A stretch of 64,000 nt of DNA from UBA2210 sp036825195 (GTDB lineage Bacteria > Desulfobacterota > Syntrophia > Syntrophales > UBA2210): contig DAISYQ010000001.1 in NCBI GenBank assembly GCA_036825195.1, positions 62,001 to 126,000 of the forward strand, in the 5' to 3' direction. The notes below the pieces were generated by a model. It did not search any database and was not told where the DNA came from. It saw only the letters and a list, made by a program, of their open reading frames with translations. Made by a program: the position numbers and the translations under genes. Position 1 is the first letter of the stretch. The number at the start of each line of letters is the position of its first letter. Shown piece by piece: positions 1-8,662 of the stretch.

Positions 1-1330
1 TGATCAGCAACAGCGCAGGCATCATGAAGCCGCCCGACCAACTGCCGATGACTGAGGCGATTCCCAGGGCGAGCCCCGTGTTGGTCACAATGCTCACCAC
101 CATATCGGCGCCTGCACAGGCTATGGCAATCATGATCATGTTTCTTCCACTCAGGTGGAGAGTATCAAAGAGCTTGCGCGGTGTCATGCGTGTCCCCTTG
201 CGCACGAAACTGAGGACGAAGGTAATGATAATGGCCGCACTGGCGGCAGCGAAGGGTGAGTATCCCGAAACGAGAGCGTACACCAGGGCGACCAAGGGTA
301 TCAGTAGATAAAAGTCCTTGAGCAGGTCTTTCCAGGTGGGAACATTATCGCTGTCAAGGCCGGTGATATTTCTCTTCAGCGCCTGAAAGTGGACCCTGAA
401 ACCGATGCTCAGATAATAAAAAATAGCGCCCAGGGTTGCCGCTACGATAATATGCAGGTAGGCTATTCCCGTAATTTCCGACATGACGAAGGCCCCAACG
501 CCCATGACAGGGGGCATGAGCATACCGCCCGTCGATGCCGCCGCCTCGACGGCCCCGGCAAACTGGGGTCTGTATCCTATTTTTTTCATCATCGGGATGG
601 TGAATGTCCCCGTTGCATAGACATTGGCCGCCGCCACGCCACTGATAGAGCCGAAAAGCCCGCTGCTGATAACGGCAATCTTTGCCGGTCCCCCGGCACT
701 CGTTCCTGCCAGACGGCGGGCGAGATTGGTGAAGAATTCGCCCGTCCTCGTGTTTTCCATAAAGGCGCCGAAAATAACAAAGAGTGCGACAAAGGTTGCC
801 GACACTCCCGTGATAGACCCGTAGATGCCCGACGACGATGTCAGGTACTGCATTTCTATGAGATGTTGGAGGGGGGGCAGTTTGTTGTAAAACACGCCGG
901 GTAGATAGGGTGCCGCAAACATATAGGCAAAGAAGGTGATGATCAGTATGGCCATTGCAGGCACCACTGCCCGTCGTATCGCCTCCAGGAGGAGCACAAT
1001 GTTGATGATTCCCAGCACGATTTCCGTTGTAGTCAGGGCGTCGATAAATTCGAGGCGCATATTAAGGGGATCGTTGTAGATAATGAGGTAGATCGGTGGC
1101 AGTAACGCCAGCAGGACCAGCACCATGTCGAGCATGGTGACGCGGTCTGTGGGTGACTTCTTCGTCGCGGGGAAGAGAATAAATGCGGCCGGTACGAGGA
1201 ACAGCAGGTGTATCCCCCGCTGGACGCGGGGCTGCATGATTCCGAAAAAGGCGGTATACAGCTGGAATGACGAGATGGTTGCCAGCCATACGCCCAGGAA
1301 CCAGTTGAACCGGTCACTCAGTTGTCGCAT
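1..1330 (-). CDS. TRAP transporter permease, fused 4TM/12TM (TAXI type), partial
   Basis: The reading frame is open from an ATG at 1330 to the left edge without a stop, giving 443 residues of the N-terminal and central part; the C terminus lies outside the window. The translation is strongly hydrophobic. A glycine/alanine-rich core (SGLFGSISGVAA, then a TIPMMKKIGYRPQFAGAVEAA stretch around 245-285, followed by STGGMLMPPVMG) is typical of the fused DctQM permeases that work with TAXI binding proteins. Family role: inner-membrane, sodium- or proton-driven import of a carboxylate handed over by the periplasmic receptor. The receptor gene lies upstream at 1607-2629 on the same strand. A Shine-Dalgarno-like AGGA sits before the ATG. 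The substrate cannot be read from sequence. Confidence 0.9.
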   Translation of the reverse strand, partial: MRQLSDRFNWFLGVWLATISSFQLYTAFFGIMQPRVQRGIHLLFLVPAAFILFPATKKSPTDRVTMLDMVLVLLALLPPIYLIIYNDPLNMRLEFIDALTTTEIVLGIINIVLLLEAIRRAVVPAMAILIITFFAYMFAAPYLPGVFYNKLPPLQHLIEMQYLTSSSGIYGSITGVSATFVALFVIFGAFMENTRTGEFFTNLARRLAGTSAGGPAKIAVISSGLFGSISGVAAANVYATGTFTIPMMKKIGYRPQFAGAVEAAASTGGMLMPPVMGVGAFVMSEITGIAYLHIIVAATLGAIFYYLSIGFRVHFQALKRNITGLDSDNVPTWKDLLKDFYLLIPLVALVYALVSGYSPFAAASAAIIITFVLSFVRKGTRMTPRKLFDTLHLSGRNMIMIAIACAGADMVVSIVTNTGLALGIASVIGSWSGGFMMPALLLI

Positions 1331-1481
1331 ACAAGATTCCTAAACCGGCAGAGCCGGATACTGTAAAAGCATCTATCATATCTTGCGGAAGGTTGTCATG
1401 CAGAATGCCCTTCCATTCGAATGATCTTCCGAAAAGCCGGTACTATCGCTTAGCCCCGTTAAAGGGGATAAATTCGTTCAC

Positions 1482-1510
1482 GACTATGCTTTCCGGTGGA
1501 AAGCATAGTC
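1482..1510 (-). repeat. Perfect 13-bp hairpin between TRAP receptor and permease genes
   Basis: GACTATGCTTTCC and its exact reverse complement flank a 3-base loop. There is no T-run, so it is not a simple intrinsic terminator. It lies in the 276-base gap between the binding-protein gene and the permease gene. I infer a 3' stabiliser or processing hairpin that would let the receptor be made in excess of the permease. Confidence 0.6.
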
Positions 1511-1532
1511 TCACCTGCTAAAAAGCCGTAAA

Positions 1533-1563
1533 CTGCGGCCCGCCCTGCAAGGGATGGCCGCAG
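1533..1563 (-). repeat. Second intergenic inverted repeat, 8-bp arms
   Basis: CTGCGGCC and GGCCGCAG flank a 15-base loop, about 45 bases downstream of the TAXI receptor stop codon in the direction of transcription. Together with the 1482-1510 hairpin it fills the receptor-permease gap. The role is probably mRNA stabilisation or partial termination (inference). Confidence 0.4.
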
Positions 1564-1606
1564 CCCCGGCTCGATGTTATTATGTGCGTCCCCGACCGAA
1601 TATCGT

Positions 1607-2629
1607 CTATTTCATGTACCCGGCTTCTTTGTAATACCGTGCCGCACCGGGATGCAGCGGGGGAACCACATTGGCCCACCCATCTTTCGCTACAAAGAAC
1701 TTGTTGGCCGGGTTTATCTTGTAGAGTTCTTCGACATTCTCGCAGATAATCTTGATAATGGCATAGGCAACTTCTTCGGGCACGTCCTTATTCACCAGCA
1801 ATTCACCGGCCGATACCACTGTGGGCACATCCTTGTCAAGACCCTTGTAGGTCCCGGCAGGTATTATGTGGCGGCCCGATTCGCGTGACAGCGTTCCGAT
1901 TTCCTTGTTGCAGAAATCAATGGCTTCATCTGAAAGAGAGAGGATTGTCGTATCGCGTGACACTGCCATCTGCGTTACCGCTGCTGCGGGAATAGAGAGA
2001 TGAGTGAAAACGAAATCGACATGCCGGTCCTGATAGAGACTCACCATATCGGCGTAAACGGCATTGAACACCTTCCCGCCTGCCTTCGTGATTGCATCAA
2101 GAGAAACACCGTAAAATCCGAGTATCGTTTCGACCATAGGCAGATCTGAGGTCCCTTTCATAGGCGCCCCCACCTTGATTGCCTTTCCGTCCTTGATCAT
2201 TTTTGCCAGTTCACCGACAGAACTTATACCCATCTCCTTGGCCGCAACGAAGTGGATGTCATAGATACCGAAGACACCTCCCATGGAACGAAGATCGGGA
2301 TATGCCTGTTTAAAGATCGGAGGCTTCCCTTTGAGGGCCATCTTGTCTATGAAGGTTATTCCCCACCCGAGATCATTGGCATTGGTCGCTACCCGAATGG
2401 GATTGACGACACCGGCACCGGGAACTACCTTGATGGTAATGTTTGGTTCCTTCTGGTTGACGAGTTGAGCAATTCCACCGGCCTGGACATACCAGCCGCC
2501 ACCCACGCCGCCGGCAACCCATGAGAGCGTAATGGGCTTGATCTCTTTGGCAGCAACGGATCCGCTAAACATAAAAACAGAAAAAAGACAGAAAGCAATA
2601 ACGACAAAAGTTGTGATACATTTTCTCAT
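1607..2629 (-). CDS. TRAP transporter solute receptor, TAXI family
   Basis: 340 residues with an N-terminal signal peptide (a hydrophobic stretch at about 7-26 ending in SVAAKE). The mature part begins with an ITLSWVAGGVGGGWY-like strand and continues with the VPGAGVVNP segment typical of TAXI receptors. It should bind an organic acid in the periplasm and deliver it to the permease encoded at 1-1330. The start is supported by GGAGGT six bases before the ATG. The receptor-first gene order and the hairpins behind it suit higher expression of the receptor than of the permease. Family assignment is firm; the ligand is unknown. Confidence 0.9.
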   Translation of the reverse strand: MRKCITTFVVIAFCLFSVFMFSGSVAAKEIKPITLSWVAGGVGGGWYVQAGGIAQLVNQKEPNITIKVVPGAGVVNPIRVATNANDLGWGITFIDKMALKGKPPIFKQAYPDLRSMGGVFGIYDIHFVAAKEMGISSVGELAKMIKDGKAIKVGAPMKGTSDLPMVETILGFYGVSLDAITKAGGKVFNAVYADMVSLYQDRHVDFVFTHLSIPAAAVTQMAVSRDTTILSLSDEAIDFCNKEIGTLSRESGRHIIPAGTYKGLDKDVPTVVSAGELLVNKDVPEEVAYAIIKIICENVEELYKINPANKFFVAKDGWANVVPPLHPGAARYYKEAGYMK

Positions 2630-3230
2630 TTGACTACCTCCTTGCTAATTTGTGAATCTCACGATCTAATAAAATCCCCATAATCGTTTTATCCTGAAGT
2701 ACGCTACCGCCTTCATTCCCATTTGTCCTCTTCACAATCGTACAGGCCGCATCCGTCAGTCTCTTTTTCCACAGGCAGGCCCACGAGGACCAGAAATTGA
2801 TATGTTCCAATCAAGTTGCCCTTTTATTGATTACCCATACATAGCTGGTGATGAAAAGAGGGCCCGCGGGGCAAAAACCGAAATGCGGTGTCGAGGATCT
2901 CTGTGCAGCATGAAACTGCATGTCAGGAAATACTGTCATAACAAAGGGATGTGCTATCAGGCATTTTACTGTAAAACCCCTGTGCGTCAAAGGGGGTATG
3001 TGCTCCAACCTTTACATTATTTTAACGCTGCAATAGCGTGATTCACTTCCGCATGTAGTGGATCTCTTAGAACTGAGGCAGTATAGAGGCAGAAAGGTTT
3101 CATGTCAATAATATATTGATTTTGTGTTAATGTATAATAGGCTAATTTTTTGAAGAATGGCGGGTTGTTATGCTCGTATAAATTTACACAACTTATCTTA
3201 TCCTAATCATTTTTCCGGTTTTCATACAGT

Positions 3231-3250
3231 AAGAAAAGGGGCCTTTTCTT
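3231..3250. repeat. 20-bp inverted repeat
   Basis: AAGAAAAGG and CCTTTTCTT flank a two-base centre. It is in AT-rich non-coding DNA with no gene close by on either side. It could be an intrinsic terminator fragment or a binding site; nothing decides between these. Confidence 0.4.
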
Positions 3251-3700
3251 CTATAAACCGACTCTGTTTTGTTAATCCCTTACTTCCTGAAAGTGTTAGA
3301 TCTGATTTTTCTGAAGGTATATAAGATTTCGAATAGTAATGATCACATTTACGCTGACCCCGGATACTCTTGGGACAACTATATCCAGTCATGATGCTTT
3401 GGCATGCAATCTGAGGCGTATCGAACAGGAGTTTGTTTTATTTCCGAGAGAAAATATTCTTTGCAGACATAACGGCATAATAACAAACATATTTCTCAAA
3501 GGTACAGGTGCCGCAAGGTACCTTCAACGCAGTCATCAATGCAATACTCCATTTGAGCACGGCCTGCCGTTGCCATGAGGTTATGACGGGCATTCAAGCG
3601 AAAATGACAGCGCAAGCGGTCTGGAATATTCCATCAATCAAAATGACCGGGCTGCTTAATATAATTGAAAAATGTGACGATTTGCATTAATATACGGACG

Positions 3701-3732
3701 CTGTTTGGGATTATCATGATAATCCCAAACAG
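3701..3732. repeat. 32-bp perfect palindrome
   Basis: CTGTTTGGGATTAT, the self-complementary centre CATG, then ATAATCCCAAACAG make an uninterrupted palindrome. It lies about 135 bases before the IPTL-CTERM gene start at 3866. As RNA it forms a 14-bp stem with a four-base loop but lacks a T-run. As DNA it could be an operator for a dimeric regulator. No neighbouring regulator gene points to either. Confidence 0.6.
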
Positions 3733-3865
3733 TCTTGAGGCAAGCATTGGTAAATAAAAGGTAAAAATAGCATTTTCTAACTGACCCTTTATTTCGAATT
3801 TACAGGATAAAAATATTTACTGAGCATAAATCCATATTTGACAATTCTCAAAGAAAGGTTTGATC

Positions 3866-4885
3866 ATGAAAAACTTCTTAGCCGTATGTACTATCTTGTT
3901 TGCAACCCTTTTTGGAACCAATGCCCCTGCACATCTGATCGGAGTGGACTTCGGCACTCCCGGACAAACTACCCCGACAAACTGGATAAGCGTTTTAGGT
4001 GCGGGGACAACCAATTTGCTTGGCACTGAAACCGGTGGGTCAACGGTGGTTGGACTTGAAGTCACGGGAATCATCGGTGGGAACCCGAATAATTGGTCTG
4101 CTGGGGTTAACGCCAGCACAATACCGGCCCATGCGAATTCTCTGGCAAACATTGGGGGGAATATATATCAATTTAGCGGCACACTGGAATTGAAGATCAG
4201 CAACCTGGAGGCGGGAAGGAATTATGATGTCTGGGTTTTTGGTTTAAGAGACGGCGGCGCTGGGGTAAAACAAGATGTCTCCATACAGGGTGGTGCGACG
4301 ACATTCCATCAAGAAGCGGCCAGCCAAAACCTCGTCGTAAATGTGAATCAAGGCAGCAGCGCCAACGATCTATCGACTTATGCGTTAGCCATCGCTGCCT
4401 CAGCCGGCGGGGAAATCACCATCACGGTCACTGCCGATGAGGAGCTTTATGGCATCGCGGGCGTTGCCATAGATGTTCCGACTCCCACGGTGACCACTCA
4501 GGCGGTGACCGCCATTGGTGAAACAACCGCCACCGGGAATGGTACGATCACGGATCTCGGTGCTCCCAATCCCACCCAGCACGGCGTCTGCTGGAACACT
4601 ACCGGTACCCCCTCAATAGCCGACAACAGAACCACAGACGGCCCTGCGGCAGCGACAGGACCATTCACTTCCAGCATGACAGGGCTTTCTCCCGGCACCA
4701 CCTACTATGTCAGGGCATACGCCACAAATGACGTCGGAACCGAATACGGCGCGCAAGTTTCTTTTATCACCAGTGCCTCGATTCCCACCCTCAATGAATG
4801 GTCTATGCTCTTGTTCGGCCTGCTGCTTCTGGTGTCGTCGGTTTTTATTCTGCGAAAACGCAGGATCTCAGGCGATAGTGCCTGA
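3866..4885 (+). CDS. Secreted protein with FN3-like domain and IPTL-CTERM anchor
   Basis: 339 residues. An upstream TTG would extend it by two residues, but the ATG at 3866 follows AGAAAGG and is preferred. Residues 1-22 form a signal peptide. The middle part (about 25-205) is a beta-rich, glycine- and threonine-rich region I do not recognise. Residues about 210-300 form a fibronectin-III-like repeat (TTYYVRAYATNDVGTEYG). The C-terminal 35 residues carry IPTLNEW, a hydrophobic helix and a basic tail RKRR, which is the tripartite IPTL-CTERM sorting signal. It is therefore exported and probably processed or anchored at the surface. No exosortase-like gene is in the window. It stands alone, without operon partners. 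Confidence 0.8.
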   Translation: MKNFLAVCTILFATLFGTNAPAHLIGVDFGTPGQTTPTNWISVLGAGTTNLLGTETGGSTVVGLEVTGIIGGNPNNWSAGVNASTIPAHANSLANIGGNIYQFSGTLELKISNLEAGRNYDVWVFGLRDGGAGVKQDVSIQGGATTFHQEAASQNLVVNVNQGSSANDLSTYALAIAASAGGEITITVTADEELYGIAGVAIDVPTPTVTTQAVTAIGETTATGNGTITDLGAPNPTQHGVCWNTTGTPSIADNRTTDGPAAATGPFTSSMTGLSPGTTYYVRAYATNDVGTEYGAQVSFITSASIPTLNEWSMLLFGLLLLVSSVFILRKRRISGDSA

Positions 4886-5336
4886 AGAGACCGGGATCAT
4901 TGAGTCTCGTGCGTTTCTGAGAACTCATAGGTGACGTCAAGATCCGGCCCATATCGTATTTTTAAGAACAGCACTTATCCCGTTCAAATACAAAGTGTTA
5001 GGTTGGATGAATTGACCAGATCATTGAATGTTGGATGAAAGGCGCTACTACCCGACAGCTTGTTTTCTGTGTTTCCTGGCTAAGACTTGCATCCTGAAAG
5101 CGAGTGTTCGATAGATTTGCAAGATATGCTGTACTTCAATTCATATTCATTGTTAGTCGTTGCCATTTTTCCTATGTTTTACCAACTTGGGTTTTTACTT
5201 TTTATTACCACAAAATGCCTAATCGAAAAAATCCATTGGTCTTGATTTTACATTATATTTTTCTGTTTTCATTTTTAGTGAAATAAAGTAGGTTTACATG
5301 AAAGTTCCGAAAATACCTACATAGGCATATTAATTG
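4886..5336. other. AT-rich non-coding stretch before the cassette
   Basis: No gene is supported. A 60-codon frame at 5104-5286 reads as hydrophobic noise of an AT-rich sequence and lacks a Shine-Dalgarno sequence. A GTTAGGT heptamer at 4997-5003 matches the integron core site and may be a second boundary, but no attC fold could be shown for it. Confidence 0.5.
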
Positions 5337-5377
5337 TTAGGTGTAAAAGTGAAAAATCACTATCGACTTATGCGGAA

Positions 5378-6100
5378 ATGGAACATTTGTTAGATATAAG
5401 CAATCCAATAGACATAAATTATAATTTTTACACTGATACACCTCCGAACAAGGACCCGGATACTCACAGTCCTACTCTCCGTCGCTATCATAAAATATTG
5501 TGGAGCAAACCGTTACCAAATGGGCGGCAGTTTCAACTTGTAGACACTCACCCTAAAACTTATTTGTACCATAAATCGGATCTAGGCGTATTCTTCCTAA
5601 ATAGCGATGCCATCACACATTCCTATCGGAATACGAAAAAAATTGCTCACATAATAGAGCAAATACCAGCCGATGACGTTAATTCCTTATTCGACCATGG
5701 CAGCACCATTGGTGCTTACACTGTTTTTCCTGGAAATAGAATCGATAACAAAATGACCATTAACGGCGCTAGGGGCTGCAACTCAAAAATTAGCGACCGG
5801 TTTGATATTACTCTTGAATGTATCAGGCTTTATTACAACAACGTTGAAAACCCATTAACCTCTGTTTTTCAAAGATATGGTTATTTCTTTGCTTTATTTA
5901 TTAATTTTAGAGGCTACGTCGATTTCTTCTTTCTTCAAGACCTAGTAACAACTGATTATTGTGAGGTGAAGTTTCATATACCGTACAAATGCTTTGAAGA
6001 TTCTCCGTTACCGAGAAGTAAGGAAGAATATTTAAAATACAAGGAAAACACTGTCAAATTTATTAAATCTAGAGCTAAACGTATAGAAAACTCACTATGA
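5378..6100 (+). CDS. Cassette-borne protein of unknown function (DUF6994-like)
   Basis: 240 residues, AT-rich codon use unlike the flanking operons. Recognisable blocks are SPTLRRYHKILWSKPLPNG at about 30-48, FPGNRIDNKMTINGARG near 120-135, DRFDITLECIRLYY near 142-155, and an aromatic stretch FRGYVDFFFLQDLV near 185-198. From memory these match proteins annotated DUF6994, which have no known function; I could not check this. No signal peptide or clear catalytic motif is seen. The ATG is preceded only by a weak GCGGAA. It is the only gene in the putative cassette and is followed 20 bases later by the attC-like site, the usual cassette arrangement. Its role is unknown; cassette genes are often stress, defence or toxin-type functions, but nothing here proves that. 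Confidence 0.75.
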   Translation: MEHLLDISNPIDINYNFYTDTPPNKDPDTHSPTLRRYHKILWSKPLPNGRQFQLVDTHPKTYLYHKSDLGVFFLNSDAITHSYRNTKKIAHIIEQIPADDVNSLFDHGSTIGAYTVFPGNRIDNKMTINGARGCNSKISDRFDITLECIRLYYNNVENPLTSVFQRYGYFFALFINFRGYVDFFFLQDLVTTDYCEVKFHIPYKCFEDSPLPRSKEEYLKYKENTVKFIKSRAKRIENSL

Positions 6101-6120
6101 TCGTAACTAAGCCAAATCAC

Positions 6121-6188
6121 ACACCTAATAAGGCGCTGCATCTGACCACTTTTCCGCTACACTCCAAAGCGTAAGGTGAGCTTCGTCG
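6121..6188 (+). other. attC-like recombination site
   Basis: It starts with ACACCTAAT (R'' box, consensus RYYYAAC with the last base changed). AAGGCGCTGCA follows, then an imperfect inverted repeat built from CTGACC-CTTT and AAAG-GGTGAG segments, ending with GCTTCGTCG before the cut. The order and the GGCGCTGCA and GGTGAGCTT blocks resemble chromosomal integron attC sites I remember. The imperfect arms are normal, since attC is recognised by folded structure. A covariance-model search would decide. Confidence 0.55.
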
Positions 6189-6804
6189 TTCTACTACACT
6201 TCCAACGATAATCCTCAGTATTCCCTCTTGATCACCATCATTTGTTTGTAGGTGAAGCGTAGATAATGATAAGTGATTGCCTGCAAAGATATGAACTACC
6301 GGAATAAAAGCGGCTCAATGAACATACCGCTTATCACTCCGCTGATCGATGTGATCAATATCTCACGCTAGGATCTTCCGGCCATCTTCTTCATATTGGC
6401 AAATGACAGGCTCCCTGGAGTCCTTCTGAATATAACCTTAGACACTTCCGGACCGGTTCAATTTTTTCAAAATCCCCTTGCACATATCGAATCATGTGTT
6501 ATTTTATGGTCGGTCTTCTTCCTGGAAGAGCCGCTACAGACAACAATCTCAATAGATATGTTGATATATTTTTAAATCCGTTAATTTCGGGCAAATGGGA
6601 CGAGATCCGCTGGAATTGACTCATGACAACCTATATATACAATCAACCGTTAACCCTTACATTGAAAAGAATTTTTTGGCCTGGACAATTGGGTTCCCGG
6701 CAACATAAAGGAAATAGACAGATCAAAGCGGGTGCAAAAAAAGGTAAAATAGTGTAGTAATGCACACCCCCATACTGCAAAGTGATAGAGGAGATATCGA
6801 TCAT
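6189..6804. other. Non-coding region between cassette and MoxR/Bat operon
   Basis: About 620 bases without a supported gene. It must hold the promoter of the operon starting at 6805, but no good -35/-10 pair stands out. An alternative in-frame ATG for moxR at 6760 has no Shine-Dalgarno sequence. Confidence 0.5.
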
Positions 6805-7785
6805 ATGGACATTACAGAGATCACACGTCGTATTGAAAAGGAAAGTCTTACCTTTCGGCAGATTACGGCTGAAATAGAGAAGGTTATCGTAGGGCAGACC
6901 GAGCTGTTGAACCGGATGCTGATCGGTCTCCTCTGCGAAGGGCATCTGCTGCTGGAGGGACTGCCCGGCCTTGCCAAGACAACAGCGGTCAAGGCGCTGG
7001 CGGCGGCCATCAACACATCCTTTAAACGAATCCAGTTTACACCGGATCTGCTGCCGGCCGATATTATCGGAACCCAGATCTACCGGCCGGATAATGGATC
7101 GTTTGAAGTCAACAAGGGGCCGATCTTCAATAATATCATTTTAGCCGACGAGATCAACCGGGCTCCGGCCAAGGTCCAAAGCGCCCTGCTGGAAGCCATG
7201 CAGGAACGCCAGGTCACGATCCGCGACACCACCTTCGACCTCGATGACCCGTTTCTCGTACTTGCCACCCAGAATCCCATCGAGCAGGAAGGGACCTATC
7301 CCCTCCCCGAAGCCCAGGTCGACCGCTTCATGATGAAGATCAAAGTGGGGTACCCATCGGCGGAAGACGAAAAGGAGATCGTGAAGCGGGTACGGAGCGG
7401 TTTCAATCAGGACAATCCGCAGATCGTGGATATCGCCGCCCTCCGATCGGCGCGTGAAGCGCTGCAGGAGATTCACATGGAAGACAGGCTGGTCGATTAT
7501 ATCGTCAGGCTGGTCAGGGCCACCAGAGATCCGGGCGAATACAACCTGGATCTGGGGCACATGATCGCCTACGGCGCCTCTCCCCGGGGATCGATCTGGC
7601 TTGAAGAGGCGTCCAGGGCCCATGCATTTATAAACGGGAGGGGGTACGTGACGCCGCAGGATGTCAAATCGATGGCCCCCGATGTGCTCAGACACCGCAT
7701 TATCGTAAGTTATGAGGCGGAGGCCGAAGGCAAGACCACCGACGATATCATCGGCGTATTGCTGGAGCGTATCGAGGTCCCGTAG
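6805..7785 (+). CDS. MoxR-family AAA+ ATPase
   Basis: 326 residues. The ATG at 6805 (MDITEITRR) is chosen over one 45 bases upstream because AGAGGAG precedes it. It shows the MoxR form of the Walker A loop (EGLPGLAKT, about 46-54), Walker B (IILADEINRAPAKVQSALLEAMQE region), and the ATQNPIEQEGTYPLPEAQ segment with the arginine finger region, followed by an AAA lid. MoxR proteins act as chaperone-like ATPases that mature or activate vWA-domain partners. Here it heads an operon with a DUF58 protein and two vWA proteins, the classic MoxR-DUF58-Bat layout. The stop codon is followed one base later by the next start. Confidence 0.93.
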   Translation: MDITEITRRIEKESLTFRQITAEIEKVIVGQTELLNRMLIGLLCEGHLLLEGLPGLAKTTAVKALAAAINTSFKRIQFTPDLLPADIIGTQIYRPDNGSFEVNKGPIFNNIILADEINRAPAKVQSALLEAMQERQVTIRDTTFDLDDPFLVLATQNPIEQEGTYPLPEAQVDRFMMKIKVGYPSAEDEKEIVKRVRSGFNQDNPQIVDIAALRSAREALQEIHMEDRLVDYIVRLVRATRDPGEYNLDLGHMIAYGASPRGSIWLEEASRAHAFINGRGYVTPQDVKSMAPDVLRHRIIVSYEAEAEGKTTDDIIGVLLERIEVP

Positions 7786-7786
7786 A

Positions 7787-8662
7787 ATGCTTTCGGACGA
7801 ACAACTCAAGAAGATCCAGAAGTTCCATTTCAGAACTCGGAAGCTGGCCAGCGATCTCTTTGCGGGGCAGTATGAAAGCGCCTTTGCGGGGCAGGGACTG
7901 GAGTTTGCCGAGGTCAGGGAGTATCAGGTGGGAGACGATGTGCGGACCATCGACTGGAATGTCTCGGCCCGCTTCGGGCACCCCTTTGTGAAGGTATTTC
8001 ATGAAGAGCGTGAGCTGACCGTGATGCTCCTCCTCGACCTGTCGGGATCTCACCTGTTCGGCACGAGAAAGAGGTTCAAACGGGAAATACTTGCCGAAGT
8101 GGCCGGCATGCTGGCCTTTCTTGCGATTCGAACCAACGACAAGGTGGGGGCCATTCTCTTCAGCTCGAAGGTGGAGGAGTACATTCCGCCCAAAAAGGGC
8201 GCCTCCCATGTCTGGAAGCTGATAAAAGAGATCTTTACCTATGAGCCTGCCGAGATGGGCACCAATATCAAGGATGTCCTCGACTATCTCAACCGTGTCG
8301 TGAAGCGACATGCCGTCGTCTTCCTCATATCGGACTGCATGGACAGCGGATTTGAGGCCTCTCTGGGAATCGCGGCCCGGAAACACGACCTGACCGTAAT
8401 CCGCATATCCGACCCTGCGGAGGAATCACTTCCCGACGTGGGGATGGCCTATCTCCGTGATCCGGAAACCGGTCAGCTGGTATTGCTGAACACCCGGAGC
8501 AGGGCATTGAAGGAAAAATGGTCGAATGTTCGAAAGGAGCAGCGGGCCGATCTTACCCATCTCCTGAACCGGTCAGGAGTGGACCTGGTGGAAATAACGA
8601 CAGACGGATCGGTATCCGAACCCCTGATTCGATTGTTTGAGCAGAGGAGAAGGCGCCGGTGA
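7787..8662 (+). CDS. DUF58 protein of the MoxR/Bat operon
   Basis: 291 residues. The ATG at 7787 lies one base after the moxR stop, and starts further upstream would overlap moxR. It has the DUF58 signature: GLEFAEVREYQVGDDVRTIDW near 40-60, then NVSAR, HPFVKVFHEERE and LLDLSGS, a vWA-like metal-binding start. No signal peptide or membrane helix is seen, so it is cytoplasmic or membrane-associated. Family members are thought to couple MoxR ATPases to the vWA proteins, but the biochemistry is not settled. The next gene starts inside its stop codon (GTGA overlap). Confidence 0.92.
   Translation: MLSDEQLKKIQKFHFRTRKLASDLFAGQYESAFAGQGLEFAEVREYQVGDDVRTIDWNVSARFGHPFVKVFHEERELTVMLLLDLSGSHLFGTRKRFKREILAEVAGMLAFLAIRTNDKVGAILFSSKVEEYIPPKKGASHVWKLIKEIFTYEPAEMGTNIKDVLDYLNRVVKRHAVVFLISDCMDSGFEASLGIAARKHDLTVIRISDPAEESLPDVGMAYLRDPETGQLVLLNTRSRALKEKWSNVRKEQRADLTHLLNRSGVDLVEITTDGSVSEPLIRLFEQRRRRR

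Larger units (their letters stand above)
2630..3865. other. Gene-poor region of about 1.2 kb
   Basis: No convincing gene is seen. Open frames at 2802-3041 and 3339-3578 have no Shine-Dalgarno sequence and no recognisable protein character. The right part is clearly richer in A and T than the operons around it. It contains a 20-bp palindrome at 3231-3250 and a 32-bp perfect palindrome at 3701-3732. The left end must carry the promoter of the TAXI TRAP operon, but I could not pick a convincing one. Confidence 0.6.
5337..6188 (+). mobile_element. Putative solitary integron gene cassette
   Basis: The unit has the plan of a mobile gene cassette: a left junction G|TTAGGTGT at 5336/5337 (fits GTTRRRY), one gene on the + strand, and an attC-like site at 6121-6188 right behind it. 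The cassette start TTAGGTGT is the exact reverse complement of ACACCTAA at 6121-6128, as expected for the R' and R'' boxes of one circle. At the right junction, CGTCG|TTCTAC at 6188/6189, the bases after the cut do not match the core consensus. That fits insertion at a secondary G^TT target rather than into an array. The base composition is much richer in A and T than the neighbouring operons. No integrase gene is present in the window. Confidence 0.6.

Noticed and set aside
2713..2814. Minus-strand frame of 33 codons starting TTG and ending CGLYDCEEDKWE
   Set aside because: It looks somewhat protein-like and lies just upstream of the TAXI receptor gene, but it lacks a clear ribosome-binding site and a normal start; too short to support.
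3339..3578. 79-codon frame on the + strand
   Set aside because: No ribosome-binding site, no recognisable domain, in a gene-poor region.
4997..5003. A second GTTAGGT, possible left boundary of another cassette (4998-5336)
   Set aside because: No attC-like fold or matching R'' box was convincing before 5336; a GCCTAAT at 5217 is only a weak candidate, and no real gene lies between.
5104..5286. 60-codon hydrophobic frame on the + strand
   Set aside because: Typical chance frame of AT-rich DNA, with no Shine-Dalgarno sequence or family resemblance.
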